Source of the DNA: Brachypodium distachyon
Taxonomy: Eukaryota; Streptophyta; Magnoliopsida; Poales; Poaceae
Assembly: GCF_000005505.3 (NCBI RefSeq)
Contig: NC_016132.3
Span: 31,634,914 to 31,698,913 of the forward strand
Direction of reading: 5' to 3'
DNA length: 64,000 bases
In this document: one piece after another, positions 33,693 through 45,168 of the stretch
How the letters are laid out: the number at the start of each line of letters is the position of its first letter
Numbering within the stretch: the stretch's first letter is position 1
Position numbers and translations under genes: made by a program
Notes under the pieces: model-generated
The model's input: the letters and a program-made list of their open reading frames with translations, nothing else
Told to the model about the DNA's origin: nothing
Database searches by the model: none

Positions 33693-34034
33693 TTAAGGTT
33701 GCTCGGTGAGATTTTTCCAATTTATCCGTATTTTAGATCTGTTTTTACCTATCGTCCAGAAAAAGCCAAATAAAAATTAGAATTAGTTACCCTTTCCTAG
33801 AACCAATCTGAGCCTTGCAATTTTCACTTTAGTATTTGCATTGTTGAATCTTTGCTGCATTAATCGTGTCGAGTTGCTGGATTAGATTGGATCGTTTTTC
33901 AGATTTTTTCTACTAGATCGAACTTGCTTTTGGTTTTCTTGTTCTTCGTGTGACGCAGGTTTCCTTCATCAATCTTCCGCCGCCAAACTTCCTGCCACAC
34001 CACCGCCATAATCTCCCGCCGCCACCATATCTTC

Positions 34035-34215
34035 CACCGAGTCCCTCTTCGAGTCCTAACCGAGTCCCTCTTGGAGTCCTACACCGAGTCCCTCTTCGAG
34101 TCCTACACCGAGTCCCTATTGGAGTCCTACACCGAGTCCCTCATTATGTCCTACACCGAGTCCCTCTTCGAGTCCTACACTGAGTCCCTCTTCGAGTTCT
34201 ACATCGAGTCGGCAA
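34035..34215 (+). repeat. 24-bp minisatellite in leader of gag-only element
   Basis: About seven tandem units of a 24-bp motif (cgagtccctcttcgagtcc followed by tacac), with small variations. Frames across it read as repeated ESYTESLF, which is a repeat artefact rather than a protein. Confidence 0.8.
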
Positions 34216-34313
34216 GTAATAGCTTTCAGCCGCGAGTTCGAGTCCGAGTCCAATAAGGAGTGCTTTTGGAAAGTGTTTCATCATAGATCGAATTTTGTTT
34301 AGAGATCAAGTTG

Positions 34314-34551
34314 TTTGGAAAGTAGACTTGATAGGCTTCACTTTGAATCTCCCTTTGCAGGCTATAACACTTCATCTTCACTTTGGACTTGTAAAGTTCA
34401 ATAAGATGCCTACATAATAAGATTACACAAGATAGTAGCTCCGCCTCTTTGCAAGTAACATATTGAAAACATTTTGTAATTGAATTCACCTGATTATAAT
34501 TATTAGAGACACCAACAATTAGGGTTCTAATGGTCGTATCCATGGTTAGCA
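34314..34551 (-). repeat. Inverted fragment of the element's own LTR
   Basis: The reverse complement of this 238-bp segment matches the first 240 bp or so of the LTR (about 32680-32920 and 36714-36955) with only a few differences. It sits in the leader between PBS and gag. Confidence 0.88.
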
Positions 34552-34565
34552 TACGTACATTTTTC

Positions 34566-34680
34566 CGGTCCTTCTTTTGCGTGAGTTTTTGGGGTTAAAG
34601 AAAAAAGAAAAAAAAGAAGAAGAAAAGAATAAGAAGCCAAACAGAAGGCCAGAAAAAGAAAAAAAAAGAAAAAAAATCCC
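34566..34680 (+). repeat. Purine-rich low-complexity tract
   Basis: A/G-rich run around 34598-34680, right of the inverted LTR fragment; non-coding leader. Confidence 0.6.
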
Positions 34681-35088
34681 AGGGATTTACTTGTTGTGCC
34701 ATCTTTTGATCTATCTATTCCTACCATCTTCAGTATCTAGGCTTAGATTATTTCTTTAATTCGTTCTTATCGACTCCAGCAGCTAGGACTAGCATTATTG
34801 AGCATATTTTCAACTTTGCATTGCTGATTTGATTATTTGCTATTCTTTGATACTCCCAAAAGCCTCCAAGCTCCACAGATTCTACACCTAGGTTGGTTTG
34901 TTACCGAGGCATCGATACATTTAATCTTCGGAGGGCTTGGTTACGCCGCTGGCCATCACCTTCCTGTTTTGCATGGTAAGAACTCGTAAGAACTTGATTT
35001 TTAGCTTGAGAGTTGAGCGACTTGTAGCCACATCCTAGTAGTTGATAGGAACATATTACTGTGATTTGTTTCTTGTTTTCTACTAACC

Positions 35089-36285
35089 ATGACAGGACTT
35101 ACACGAAGCTTGACAACTAGACCGATGCTATTCCGTGACCGCGATGAGTGCTTTTCACCCCAGCCATCCTCCACGTCTCTTGTTGATAATGCCACGGCAA
35201 CGGTACAAAACACTCCTTCTAATACAATTAAATTGTGTGTACCTTTCTTTGAGGGGAAAAATGATGCGGAAACGTATATAGATTGGGAGCTAGATTTAAC
35301 TGCACAATTCACATGCTTCCATGTACTTGATAGTCGCAAGGTTCAAATTGCTAGTAGTAAATTTACTTTTGCTGCTTTATCTTGGTGGAATGAGATAGTT
35401 AGACAAAAGAAAATTCCCCACACTTGGGTTGATATGAAGAAAATGATGAGAGAAAAATATGTCCCTTTTAGTTATGCTTTTAACTTGCGTTCAAAATTAC
35501 GACGATTGGCACAAGATGATAAAACTGTTGATGATTATTACAATGAGTTCCAAATTATAACCTTGCGATCTGGTTTAGATGAAACCGAACAAAGAAAAGT
35601 GGATAGGTTTTATTGTGGGCTTAACTTTGATATTTCTTACATGATTGAATATGGAAAATACGACTCTCTTTTGTGTTTGCTTAATCTTGCTCGTAAAGTT
35701 GAGAGGAAATTACAGCGAGGGTCTACTACAAATGAGTCGAGCCCACAAGGTAGTGATACAGAGGATTGTGTTGCTGAACTAAAAAGGGCATGTGATGAAA
35801 TAAATGTGATACCTGTTGAATTTTCTGCACCATGTGAAATTATTGTCGTACATGGTGATTCAAGTGCACCTACTGCTAAAATTAATTCTTCTAATGATTT
35901 GAGTGCACAAATTAATTTTGATATTGATGAAAACGAATCATGTGAGGAAATAACTAATGTTTTGGGAGAAACAAGTGAGATAGATAAATTTGATTTAGGT
36001 TGTGTCGAGTTGATTAGACATGGAGTGATTGATAAGGATCCACCTATTAATTCTTTGTGTTATATTACACTTGATACACCTATATATTTGTCACATGCAA
36101 TGGATAAAGTTTCTGAGTTAACAATTTCAAAATCTTTTGCTAATGCCCATGGATACACTATTCAATTAATTGGAGAACATGATGTCGACAATAAAGTTTT
36201 GGTGCATCAGATTTGCATTGCTTGTGATAACTTTCTTGATTTGAGAGAAATAATATGTTGCATATGCTTAACCATTTTGATATGA
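35089..36285 (+). CDS. gag: Gag of gag-only element (398 aa)
   Basis: Uninterrupted 398-codon frame in an element with no pol. Residues about 48-215 fit the retrotransposon gag core: VPFFEGKNDAETYIDWE, FTFAALSWWNEIVRQ, TWVDMKKMMREKYVPF, LRRLAQDDKTVDDYYNEF and VDRFYCGLNFDISYMIEY. This is the pattern of Ty3/gypsy chromovirus-like gags. After a Ser/Gln linker the C-terminal half is acidic and lacks a CCHC knuckle. It would build a capsid for the element RNA, with RT and integrase supplied by a related autonomous element. The ATG at 35089 follows about 1.4 kb of leader. Confidence 0.85.
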   Translation: MTGLTRSLTTRPMLFRDRDECFSPQPSSTSLVDNATATVQNTPSNTIKLCVPFFEGKNDAETYIDWELDLTAQFTCFHVLDSRKVQIASSKFTFAALSWWNEIVRQKKIPHTWVDMKKMMREKYVPFSYAFNLRSKLRRLAQDDKTVDDYYNEFQIITLRSGLDETEQRKVDRFYCGLNFDISYMIEYGKYDSLLCLLNLARKVERKLQRGSTTNESSPQGSDTEDCVAELKRACDEINVIPVEFSAPCEIIVVHGDSSAPTAKINSSNDLSAQINFDIDENESCEEITNVLGETSEIDKFDLGCVELIRHGVIDKDPPINSLCYITLDTPIYLSHAMDKVSELTISKSFANAHGYTIQLIGEHDVDNKVLVHQICIACDNFLDLREIICCICLTILI

Positions 36286-36690
36286 CCTCCAATATTGGTG
36301 TTGATTATTTGCCAATTAGTTCTTTACACGATTGTTCGAATATTAGTGCTTTGACATGCTCTAAATTTCAGCATCTTGTAGTAACTAATTTGGGTAACAT
36401 TATTAATTATTATTCTCCAGTGTTGGGATGGTATAATGGTGAGCGGTGCAAACCAAATACAAGATATTGTTTCACTTATATATGCAAAACATATTGTCAA
36501 TCTTCTTGCTGGAATGATATTCATGATGATTGTGTGACTAATTATCTCATGAGATTGTGTTATAAAACATTAAATGTGCAACATGGGAGTGGAGTTAAAA
36601 ATAACGATATATACATATACCATGCGCATACCTTCTCTCTTTTGTTAGCATATTTTCAGCATAAACGACGCCGAGGACGGCTTTCCTTTC
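36286..36690 (+). other. Post-gag region of gag-only element
   Basis: A second frame (from 36255) stays open through this stretch and into the 3-prime LTR (to 37181) but shows no domain I recognise. It looks like degraded or repurposed pol-region DNA. Confidence 0.4.
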
Positions 36691-36703
36691 AAGAAAGGGA
36701 GGA
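36691..36703 (+). promoter_or_regulatory. Polypurine tract
   Basis: aagaaagggagga directly before the 3-prime LTR; primes plus-strand synthesis. Confidence 0.85.
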
Positions 36704-37712
36704 TGATATGGACATGCTAACCATGGATACGACCATTAGAACCCTAATTGTTGGTGTCTCTAATAATTATAATCAGGTGAATTCAATTTCAAAATGTTTT
36801 CAATATGTTACTTGCAAAGAGGCGGAGCTACTATCTTGTGTAATCTTATTATGTAGGCATCTTATTGAACTTTACAAGTCCAAAGTGAAGAGGAAGTGTT
36901 ATAGCCTGCAAAGGGAGATTCAAAGTGAACCCTATCAAGTCTACTTTCCAACAAATCAAACGGCACATGATTCGGAGCTTGCTAGAGAAAGATATCACGA
37001 ATTAAAGTTGAATCCGATTCGGGTCCGAGCTGTCAGGAGACCCGAATTTGTTTTAATCACCCAGGCCGCATCCGGAGTCCAAATCAAGCAAACAAGTACA
37101 TGTTGGAAAGGTAATTACAAGAACTTTCCAACGGATCTGGCCCCATCAAAAGATTCGACTCATGCTGACTGTGGCGGATAAAACAAGCTGACGGATCTGT
37201 TTTTCTGTTTCCTAAAGAGTTGTAGTTTGTTAGGAAAGTTAGAGATAGAGTTAGATTTCAGACTCCTTATTCAAGGTGGACGAAAATATCTCTCCCTCCT
37301 CCTTTACATACCCCATGAGCCCCCTTAGGAGCCTTGGGTTTTGATTAGATAAAGTTTAGCCATCTTTGCTACTTTCGTGTAATCGCATGTGTCGGTTAGA
37401 CCACCTGTTTTACCGTCGTCAAGACTCCAACTTATCGTCTCGTTGAGACATTGGTTTGATATAGTATATTCGCAATTTTAGATTGCATATGCTATTTATC
37501 TTGTTCTTGCTTGTTCTTCGATTGCTTGCAGGAACAAAGACCTTCGTGGTCAGGTAGATCGTGCCCCCGCGTGATCAATAACCCTTTGGAGTTGGTGTAT
37601 CGATTGCTAAGGCGCTGCCTCCTAGGCCGTAGTCGGATCGTCAACGTCACCTCCTACCCAAATCGAGAGTTATCAATCTCATCGAAAGATCGGGCCACCC
37701 GCACCCGTATCA
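36704..37712 (+). repeat. Gag-only element 3-prime LTR
   Basis: Same length and termini as the 5-prime LTR; followed by duplication tacaa. Confidence 0.92.
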
Positions 37713-38321
37713 TACAATTTTACCAACAGAAAAAAATAAACTCGGTGACTCGGTTGGGAACTCAATAATTAAAAAGGCTTAAGCAAATTAAAAGTATTGT
37801 GCATCATAACTGAAAGTACTTCAAAATGTTTACATCTGCACCCGGCATCCCGGGGATCTAATAGCTTTCAACATTTGTTCTGACATAGCCAAGCTCAAAT
37901 AGAAGGGTTGTCAGTGCCGGTACTCGGAGCGTCCGTCGCGGTGGAAGTTGACTCGACCACGATCTCTTCATTGACTTCCTCTTCATCTTCCTCGGCCGCC
38001 TCCTCATCCGCGTCTGATATCGGACCCTCCACGAATTTATGCACATCGACGTATTGGATGAAGGAGTAGGCCCGTTCCTGACGCTTCGCGATCAGCTCCG
38101 GGTCCGAGAGGAAGGGAGAGCCGACGCGCATGGACTACAGCACGTCGAGGTTAATACCGTCGTACCAGGAAAGTACGAACGACAGAGCCTCGTTGGTGCC
38201 AACACGAGCGGCTGACTCCCGCCGCTCGCTTAGCCGGTCCTCCACCCCCAGGAGACGCTTGGCTAGTTCCGGGATGCCAGTCGGAGCTTCTTCTCCCGGC
38301 CACAGAGCTCGGAAGGCACGA

Positions 38322-41300
38322 TGTAACATCCCAAAATTTCAAACCTTTACATGTGCATTGCATCCATGAGCATCATGCCACAATTGCTTGTTTGAATTCA
38401 AATTTTGAATCACAAAAGGCTTTAAGAGATTTCGTTTACATCCCTGTAAACTTTGGATTTTCAAACCAATAGGGTTGATGTATAAAAAGGGTTTAATGCA
38501 TATATAAGCTATCCCATAATTTTTGTTTAATTATTTGGAGTTGAAAAAGTATTTTATTCAAACAGATATATAGCCCTGAAGTCATTTATAGGGGAAATGT
38601 ATTTTTATATATTTTATTTTGAAGAGAAACTACTTCCAAAAGTTGTATCATGGTAGAACATGATTTTATAAATTTTCTGGAATTTATTTGGACCAATTTG
38701 GAGTTGAAACTCAAAAGATATCAAAGAAATGGGAAAAACAGAAAAAGAAAAGGTCTAAAAGCAAAAAAAAAGGGGTAAACGGACCGGCCCGGCCGAATTG
38801 GGCCGAACCGGCCCAACTCCCCCGCGCGCGCCACAGCCCAGCTGGCCCAGCCGCCCGCTCGCGCACGCCCGAGCCACCGACAGGTGGGGCCCACCTGTCG
38901 GGGTCGTCCCCTACCTCGGGCAAGCGCCCAAAATCGCGCCGCCGTCCCCGCGCGTGACCGCCGCGCGCCATCACCGGGATCCGCTCCTCCGCCTTCCATT
39001 TTCACATCCGAGCACGTCCTTATAAGCACCGTGGCCCCCTCCTTGTTTTCCCTCTGCTCCCCCTCGCTAACACGCCGCCAGGCTGCCCCGATTCCTCGCC
39101 GAAAAGCTTCGCCGCCGCCGTCGTTCACCGCGCCGTCCCGACCTCGCCGGTGAGCATTACCGCCCGAGCTCACAAATTTCTGGAGCGTCTTCCCCTTGCG
39201 CTTCATTTGACGCACGCCATCTTCACTCCTGTGCGCTGCAGCTCCCCGCCGACGACCGCCCGTGCCTGCGCCGCCGTTCGCCGTGCCGCGCCGCCCGACC
39301 GTCTTGTCCTAGGCGCCGACCCCGCCGTCCTCGAGCGCCACCGACCGCGCCCCCGTCTCCGCCGTGCCGCGCCCCGCCTCCCCGTGTCCTCCCCGACGCC
39401 CGAGGTCCACCCGAACGCCCCCCGCCTCCACGCCCAAGCCGCGCCGCCGCCGGTTTCCGTCACCGGAACCCTAACCCGCCGGTGAGCTTCCCCCGATCGA
39501 TCTCGTCCGTCCATCCATCTCCAACGGTGTAGATTAGATTGTCCTTATTCATTTAAACCGAACCGGTACCAACGAATAGGAATGCGCCATGTGGCACCCG
39601 AGTTTTAAAATAAAAATGTAATTTTATTTCCCCGGATTAATAACAGGCATTTTTGCAGATAGGCCCCTGTAACTTCAAATGATCACAACTTTAAATCTGT
39701 TTGGCCAAATTTAGTGATCCACACCTTTTTGGAATCCTTAGGAAATGTAGAATCTTTTGGCACTGTTCAAATTCAAATTTGAATATTTGAATCACATTCA
39801 AATTACAGATTAGGGTTTTATACCATTTAAATCATAACTAATTATGTAGAATTCCTTTTTGAATGAAACCAGTGCCCAAAATTTTGTTTTATTGTCCTCT
39901 GTCCAATGGGACAAATAAATAAATATTTTGAATTAAATTATTCTGCAGATGCAAATAAAATCTCATTTTAGGGTTTAAACCCTAGCTTTTGCTTTTCGTT
40001 TAAAACCCTAATTGCATATACTTAATTTATTTTATGCTTTGGTTCAGTAGATCACCCAAATAAAATAAACCAAAACTCATGTCACATGATTTGCATTGCA
40101 CCATAGCATACATATTCTTTGCTTGTATGGTGTGTTTTATGTATGTGTATGTTTGCTTGATTGTATAGTTTTCTCGGAGAGCGAACTGTGTGACTGTGAA
40201 GAGTGTCTGAATACCAACTAATATAAAGGCAAGTTCACTTTGATCATTCACCTATTACTTTATTATGCACTAGATTTTATTAGTTGCATTGTTAGGATTA
40301 TTATTGTATCTATGCTAGCTATGATCGGTCCTACTAGTATTGGATACCTTTTCATGACCCTCACCACCAATTGCCATCGTAGTAGTAAAATGCTATGCTA
40401 TGATAATATACGAGGGTGGTATTATTACAAATATGATACTATTGAATTACAATATGATTTTCCTACTGTATGGCAAAACAAGTAACTCAATGAATCGTCC
40501 TGGGTGGGCTGCTTTGAGTTTTCGAATGTCGTGACGTTAGGTCCATTTCTATGGGGCCCGCTGAGTCGTCTCTCCGTGTGATTCGGGAGCGTCCATGGTC
40601 GCCTCCCCGTGCGATTCAGGGAGCGCCTGCGTCACAATGTGGGATGCCACCCGGGATAACCAGAGACTGGACTAGTTTCCTGTTTACTAGCTTCCAGTAC
40701 AACCACATGGTATTATGGGCTCTGCCAGGATGGATGTAAGAAATATGAACCTGGATCCGAGGTGACATCGGTATGTAGCAGTGTAGGTTGGAACGCGTCC
40801 CTCAGGTGGTCTGGGGGAATATGTTCTGAAAATTCCTGTAATCGATGCCGTTGCTACTCTACCCTGAGGACAGCAAGGGATTAACACGTCGATTTCTTGT
40901 GGGTAAAGTGTACCACCTCTCGAGAGTGTCAAACTAAGTAGTTAGCCGTGTCCCCGGTTACGGACAATTATGAGCAACTAGATATTGGAGCTGTAAGGAA
41001 GGTCTCACTCATTCCAATTTCCTAATAAAATAAGTGGTTTGAACTGGGTAGGAGCATTGATGTTTCTACTCAATGTGCCTAGGTTAATAGGAGCATGGGT
41101 GTTTTCTACCCCGTGTCCAATAGAATTCAAAACTATTTGTCTAAAAATGATAGGATTTGAATAATGATGCTTTTATGCAAAATAACCAAACCCCACCTAG
41201 CCAAACTATGCATGTACTTGGTAGGTCCTTTATAACTCTGGTGAGCTTGCCAATACATTCAAATGTATTGACCACGTAGTGGCTGCAATTAATAATGCAG

Positions 41301-41647
41301 GTGAAACTGACGAAGAGTGAGGTTCGTCGATATTTCTCTGGGTCATGTGCTTACATTCCAACATGCTCTCTCCTCTGGGAGTAGATGAGGCCCTTTTTCT
41401 CTACTTTTCCGCTGCAGCTTCGTGATACTTTGTTACCATGATTTTGAACATTATTTGTTTATGCTGGCCTAGGAGGTCATGCAAGTTTGTAAGTACAATT
41501 TAAGTTCTGGATGATACGATGTAATAAAGTACTTTTGACCATTGTATCTTAGTATTACATCTTGAACTGTGTGTGCTAGTGAGTCGATCCAGGGACTAGC
41601 ACAAGTAAGCACAGAGATCGAACCCTTGGTGAAGGGGGATCGCTTCA
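38322..41647 (+). mobile_element. Solo Tekay-type LTR in Tat A accessory gene
   Basis: 3326 bp, TGTAACATCCC...GATCGCTTCA, with perfect 5-bp duplication cacga (38317-38321, 41648-41652). Removing it restores one copy of cacga and rejoins the accessory reading frame (AGI/RAFRALWPG). It contains a GC-rich block (38790-39490) with long spurious ORFs. Confidence 0.93.
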
Positions 41648-42584
41648 CACGAATGCCGGCATTGAGCATATTGACCCCGAAAGACTTCAGAGGCTTGACG
41701 CGGCTCGAGATGCTGATGAGGTAGTCCTCCACGTCATATTCTGAGGGCAATGCCTTAGCTGGACCCCTTCTTCCGCGAGCTCTGATCACGGCGGCATGAG
41801 CAGTCTCGGTAGAATGTGGAAAAAATTCTAACAAAGACAAAGAGGAAGTAATGAATCTCGGCACGTTATTGTTGCTCACGGCCAGATGATCAAAGGAAAA
41901 GATTTGGGTAAGGGCAACTCACTGGCTAGCATCCCATCAATCCTGCCGAGATCCCGCTTGCACGCGCCTAGTTGATGTGCACTCTCGGTCTTCTCTTCTT
42001 CCGTGGCGGCGACTCGAGCTTCGGTTTTGGCGAGAAGACCCTTGCATTTTTTCACTTCGCCTTCCAGGCGGATCTTCTCGTCGGCTTGAGTGGAGAGGGC
42101 CGAAGTAAGTTGAACTACCTCGGCCTTGTGCGCCTCAGCTTGCGCTTCGAGTTGCACCCTCAGCTGGGCCACCTCGTCTCGGTGTTGTTCCTCCAGCCGA
42201 GTTTTCTCCCCTGTTTGAAAGACATTGCTTACAAGAGTCCAAGATTAAAATGGATAAAAACCGAGATAAGGACAGGGTCATACCCTGCACTTCCGCGACG
42301 CGCATAAAGAGCTCCGACACTTGAGTGTCGTCCCCGGCTGTGTACGAGAGCACATATCAGTCTTCACAATACATAGATGGTTCAACATAGTTTTTATGTC
42401 GGTGGAAATTTACTTACTCTTATTCTGCTGTTCAGCCACCAAAGCTTTGTGCTGCGCCGCCAGTTTCCGATGCGCTGCAAGCAGAACTTTGAAGGTGGCG
42501 GTGCGCTTATTCATGCAGTTCTGCAAGACAGTGATCCGCAGTTAATTCTATTGCAGTGGAACATCAACAGCTATCAGCTTCAGG

Positions 42585-42960
42585 CCGACTATTCTAAACC
42601 CGGCCTAAATCTCGGGGAATAAGTGTTTGAAGTTTTTAAGCTTCAGGCCGACTATTCTAAACCCGACCTAATTCTCAGGGAATAAGTGTTTGAAGTCTTT
42701 AAACTTGAGGCCGACTATTCTAAACCCGACCTTAATCTCGGGGAATAAGTGTTTGAAGTTTTTAAGCTTCGAGGCGACTATTCTAAACCCGACCTGAATC
42801 TCGGGGAATAAGTGTTTCAAGTTTCTAAGCTTCAGGCCGACTATTCTAAACCCGACCTGAATCTCGGGGAATAAGTGTTTGAAGTTTTTAAGCTTCAGGC
42901 CCACTATTCTAAACCCGACCTGAATCTCGGGGAATAGTGTTTGAAGTTTTTAAGTCTTGC
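42585..42960. repeat. Tandem repeat, about 61-bp unit, ~6 copies
   Basis: The unit contains aagcttcaggccgactattc, taaacccgacctgaatctc and ggggaataagtgtttgaag. Copies differ by a few substitutions and small gaps. It lies in a probable intron of the accessory gene. Confidence 0.9.
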
Positions 42961-43680
42961 AGAGTGTTTGGAATTTTCTGGGACAAGCTTGAGGCCGACT
43001 AATTCTTACTCGCCCTAAACCTCGGGGACTAGGAGTATGCATACTGGAGATAGAGTAAAAAACTTCAAAGGAATTTTTCGTACCTCGGCTGCTCGGCTGG
43101 ACTCAAACAGGGCGACCCTCGCCTGGAACATCCGGGCCGACACAGACTCCAGAGTCGCCGCCACAGGTGCTGGCACCACCAGAGGGCTCTGCCGTGCTGT
43201 CTGGATGGTGCCGGAGTTCACCTCATAGTTGTCAGCGCTGTTCCAGTCCATCACATACTGGCCAAGCAACCCCCAGCTATGCCCGCTTGCCGTCCTAAGG
43301 GGAACTCCCTGAGTACCCCGGACAGATGATGAGCTGGAAGAACTCGGAGGCTCTTGTCCCGCCGGGATGGCGGAGCTCCTAGTCTTTTTGGCTCGTGTAC
43401 CCGCTAATTGAGTCGCTTGCGGCAGCGGCGTCGGTGATGGTGGCGTTGCTGTCGCTTGGGGTCCTTGGGGCTATGTGGCCGGCTGTTGAGCAGTATCTGT
43501 GGCCAGCGGTTGTCATTGCGTGTTTGGCGCTGCTGACGAAGGAGCAGCCCCGGCCGTCAAAGTCCCGGCTGCAGATGTCCCGGCTTGTGCGACGCTCGAA
43601 GCGTCGATGCCAGGGCCGACATCCCGGACGGGGGATGTCGGATCTGCGGCGGTCTCGGTCTCTCCCGTAGCCTGAGTTGA

Positions 43681-43923
43681 TGTAACATCCCAAATTTCAA
43701 ACTTTTACATGTGCTTTGCATCCATGAGCATCATGCCACAATTGCATATTTGAATTCAATTTTTGAATCTCAAAAGGGCTCTAAAAGACTTTGTTTACAC
43801 CCATTTAAGCTTTGGATTTTCAAACCAATAGGGTTTATGTATAAAAGGGGTTTAATGCATATATAAGCTATCCCATAATTTTTGGTTAATTATTTGGAGT
43901 TGAAAAAGTATTTTATTCAAACA
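43681..43923 (+). repeat. Truncated 5-prime Tekay LTR
   Basis: Matches the start of 38322-41647 up to tattttattcaaaca, then switches abruptly to integrase sequence. Confidence 0.88.
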
Positions 43924-45151
43924 TTTTGGTGGTCCGGATTGAAGCGTGACATCGCAGAGTTCATCGCCTTGTGTGATGTGTGCAGCAGAGTTAAGGCAGA
44001 GCACCAGAAACCGGCAGGATTGCTAAGACCGCTGCCTATACCGGACTGTAAATGGGATAAAGTTGGCATGGACTTTATCACCCGTTTACCAAGGACCAGA
44101 TCAGGTTATGATTATATTTGGGTAGTGGTTGACCGTTTGACCAAAGTTGCCCACTTCATACCAGTGAAGACTACATACACCAGTGCACAGTTAGCGAAAC
44201 GCTACATGTCCAGAATAGTGTGTTTACACGGAGTACCCAAAGAAATAGTTTCAGACATAGGTACTCAATTTACCTCAAGATTTTGGGGACAACTACATGA
44301 GTCTCTAGGAACGAGACTAGAATTCAGTACAGCTTTTCATCCGCAGACGGATGGACAGACCGAGAGAGTAAATCAGATTCTTGAGGATATGTTGAGAGCC
44401 TGCGCTCTGGATTATGGATCCAGTTGGGATGACAACCTGCCGTATGCAGAATTTTCATACAACAACAGTTTCCAAGCCAGCATAGGAATGCCACCGTCTG
44501 AAGCTTTGTATGGAAGGAAATGCAGAACACCATTGTTATGGGATGGTGTAGGAGACCGTAGCCTATTCGGCCCAGACATGATAAAAGATGCCGAAGAAAA
44601 GGTTAGACTTATCCGAGACCGACTGAAGGTAGCTTAGTCAAGGCAGAAAAGCTACGCAGATTCTAAACGTAGGGAAGTCATCTACGAGGCTGAAGACAGA
44701 GCGTATCTCAGAGTTTCACCGATACGCGGGGTAAAGAGATTTGGTATAAAAGGGAAACTAGCACCCCGTTTCATTGGACCTTTCAAGATCTTGTCGCGAC
44801 AAAGAGAGGTAGCCTACAAGTTGGATTTGCCGGAAGCACTGTCCAATGTCCACAATGTCTTCCATGTATCGCAACTGAAGAAGTGTCACCCCGAGATGGC
44901 CGACACACCCCTGAGGGATACGATTTCACTTGAGGAAGTCCGGTTACAGAGTGACCTCACCTATGAGGAGAAACCGGTCAGGATCTTAGATACAGCTGAG
45001 AGACAGACCCGATCCAAGACCATCAAGTTTTGCAAAGTTCAGTGGGACCATCACACAGAAGAAGAAGCCACTTGGGAACGCGAAGATGATCTTCGAGAAG
45101 ACCACCCACACCTATTTGCTAGCCACACCGAATCTCGAGGACGAGATTCAT
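43924..45151 (+). pseudogene. Tekay integrase with C-terminal chromodomain
   Basis: In frame: WWSGLKRDIAEFIALCDVCS (end of zinc finger), VGMDFITRLPRTRSGYDYIW (first Asp), EIVSDIGTQFTSRFWG (second Asp; Ile where Arg is usual) and DGQTERVNQILEDMLRACAL (Glu). A single stop at 44635-44637 precedes the GPFxI-type domain (KLAPRFIGPFKILSR, VFHVSQLKKCHPEM). The C-terminus, FCKVQWDHHTEEEATWERED, is a chromodomain of the plant chromovirus type, thought to guide integration to modified chromatin. The N-terminal zinc half is lost at the deletion. Confidence 0.92.
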
Positions 45152-45168
45152 CTTAAGGGGGTTAGGTC
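45152..45168 (+). promoter_or_regulatory. Tekay polypurine tract region
   Basis: cttaagggggttaggtc immediately before the 3-prime LTR. Confidence 0.75.

Larger units (their letters stand above)
32670..37712 (+). mobile_element. Complete gag-only (TR-GAG-like) LTR retrotransposon
   Basis: Two 1009-bp LTRs (32670-33678, 36704-37712), TGATATGG...GTATCA termini, 5-bp duplication tacaa (32665-32669, 37713-37717), a tRNA-iMet-type PBS, a polypurine tract and a single long gag ORF (35089-36285). There is no protease, RT or integrase. The LTRs differ at roughly 25-30 of 1009 positions by eye, so insertion is not very recent. Gag-only elements (TR-GAG) are known in plants and must borrow pol in trans. 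Unusual: an inverted piece of its own LTR at 34314-34551. Confidence 0.92.

Noticed and set aside
42668..42904. 78-residue repetitive ORF
   Set aside because: Translation of the 61-bp tandem repeat; no sign of a gene.
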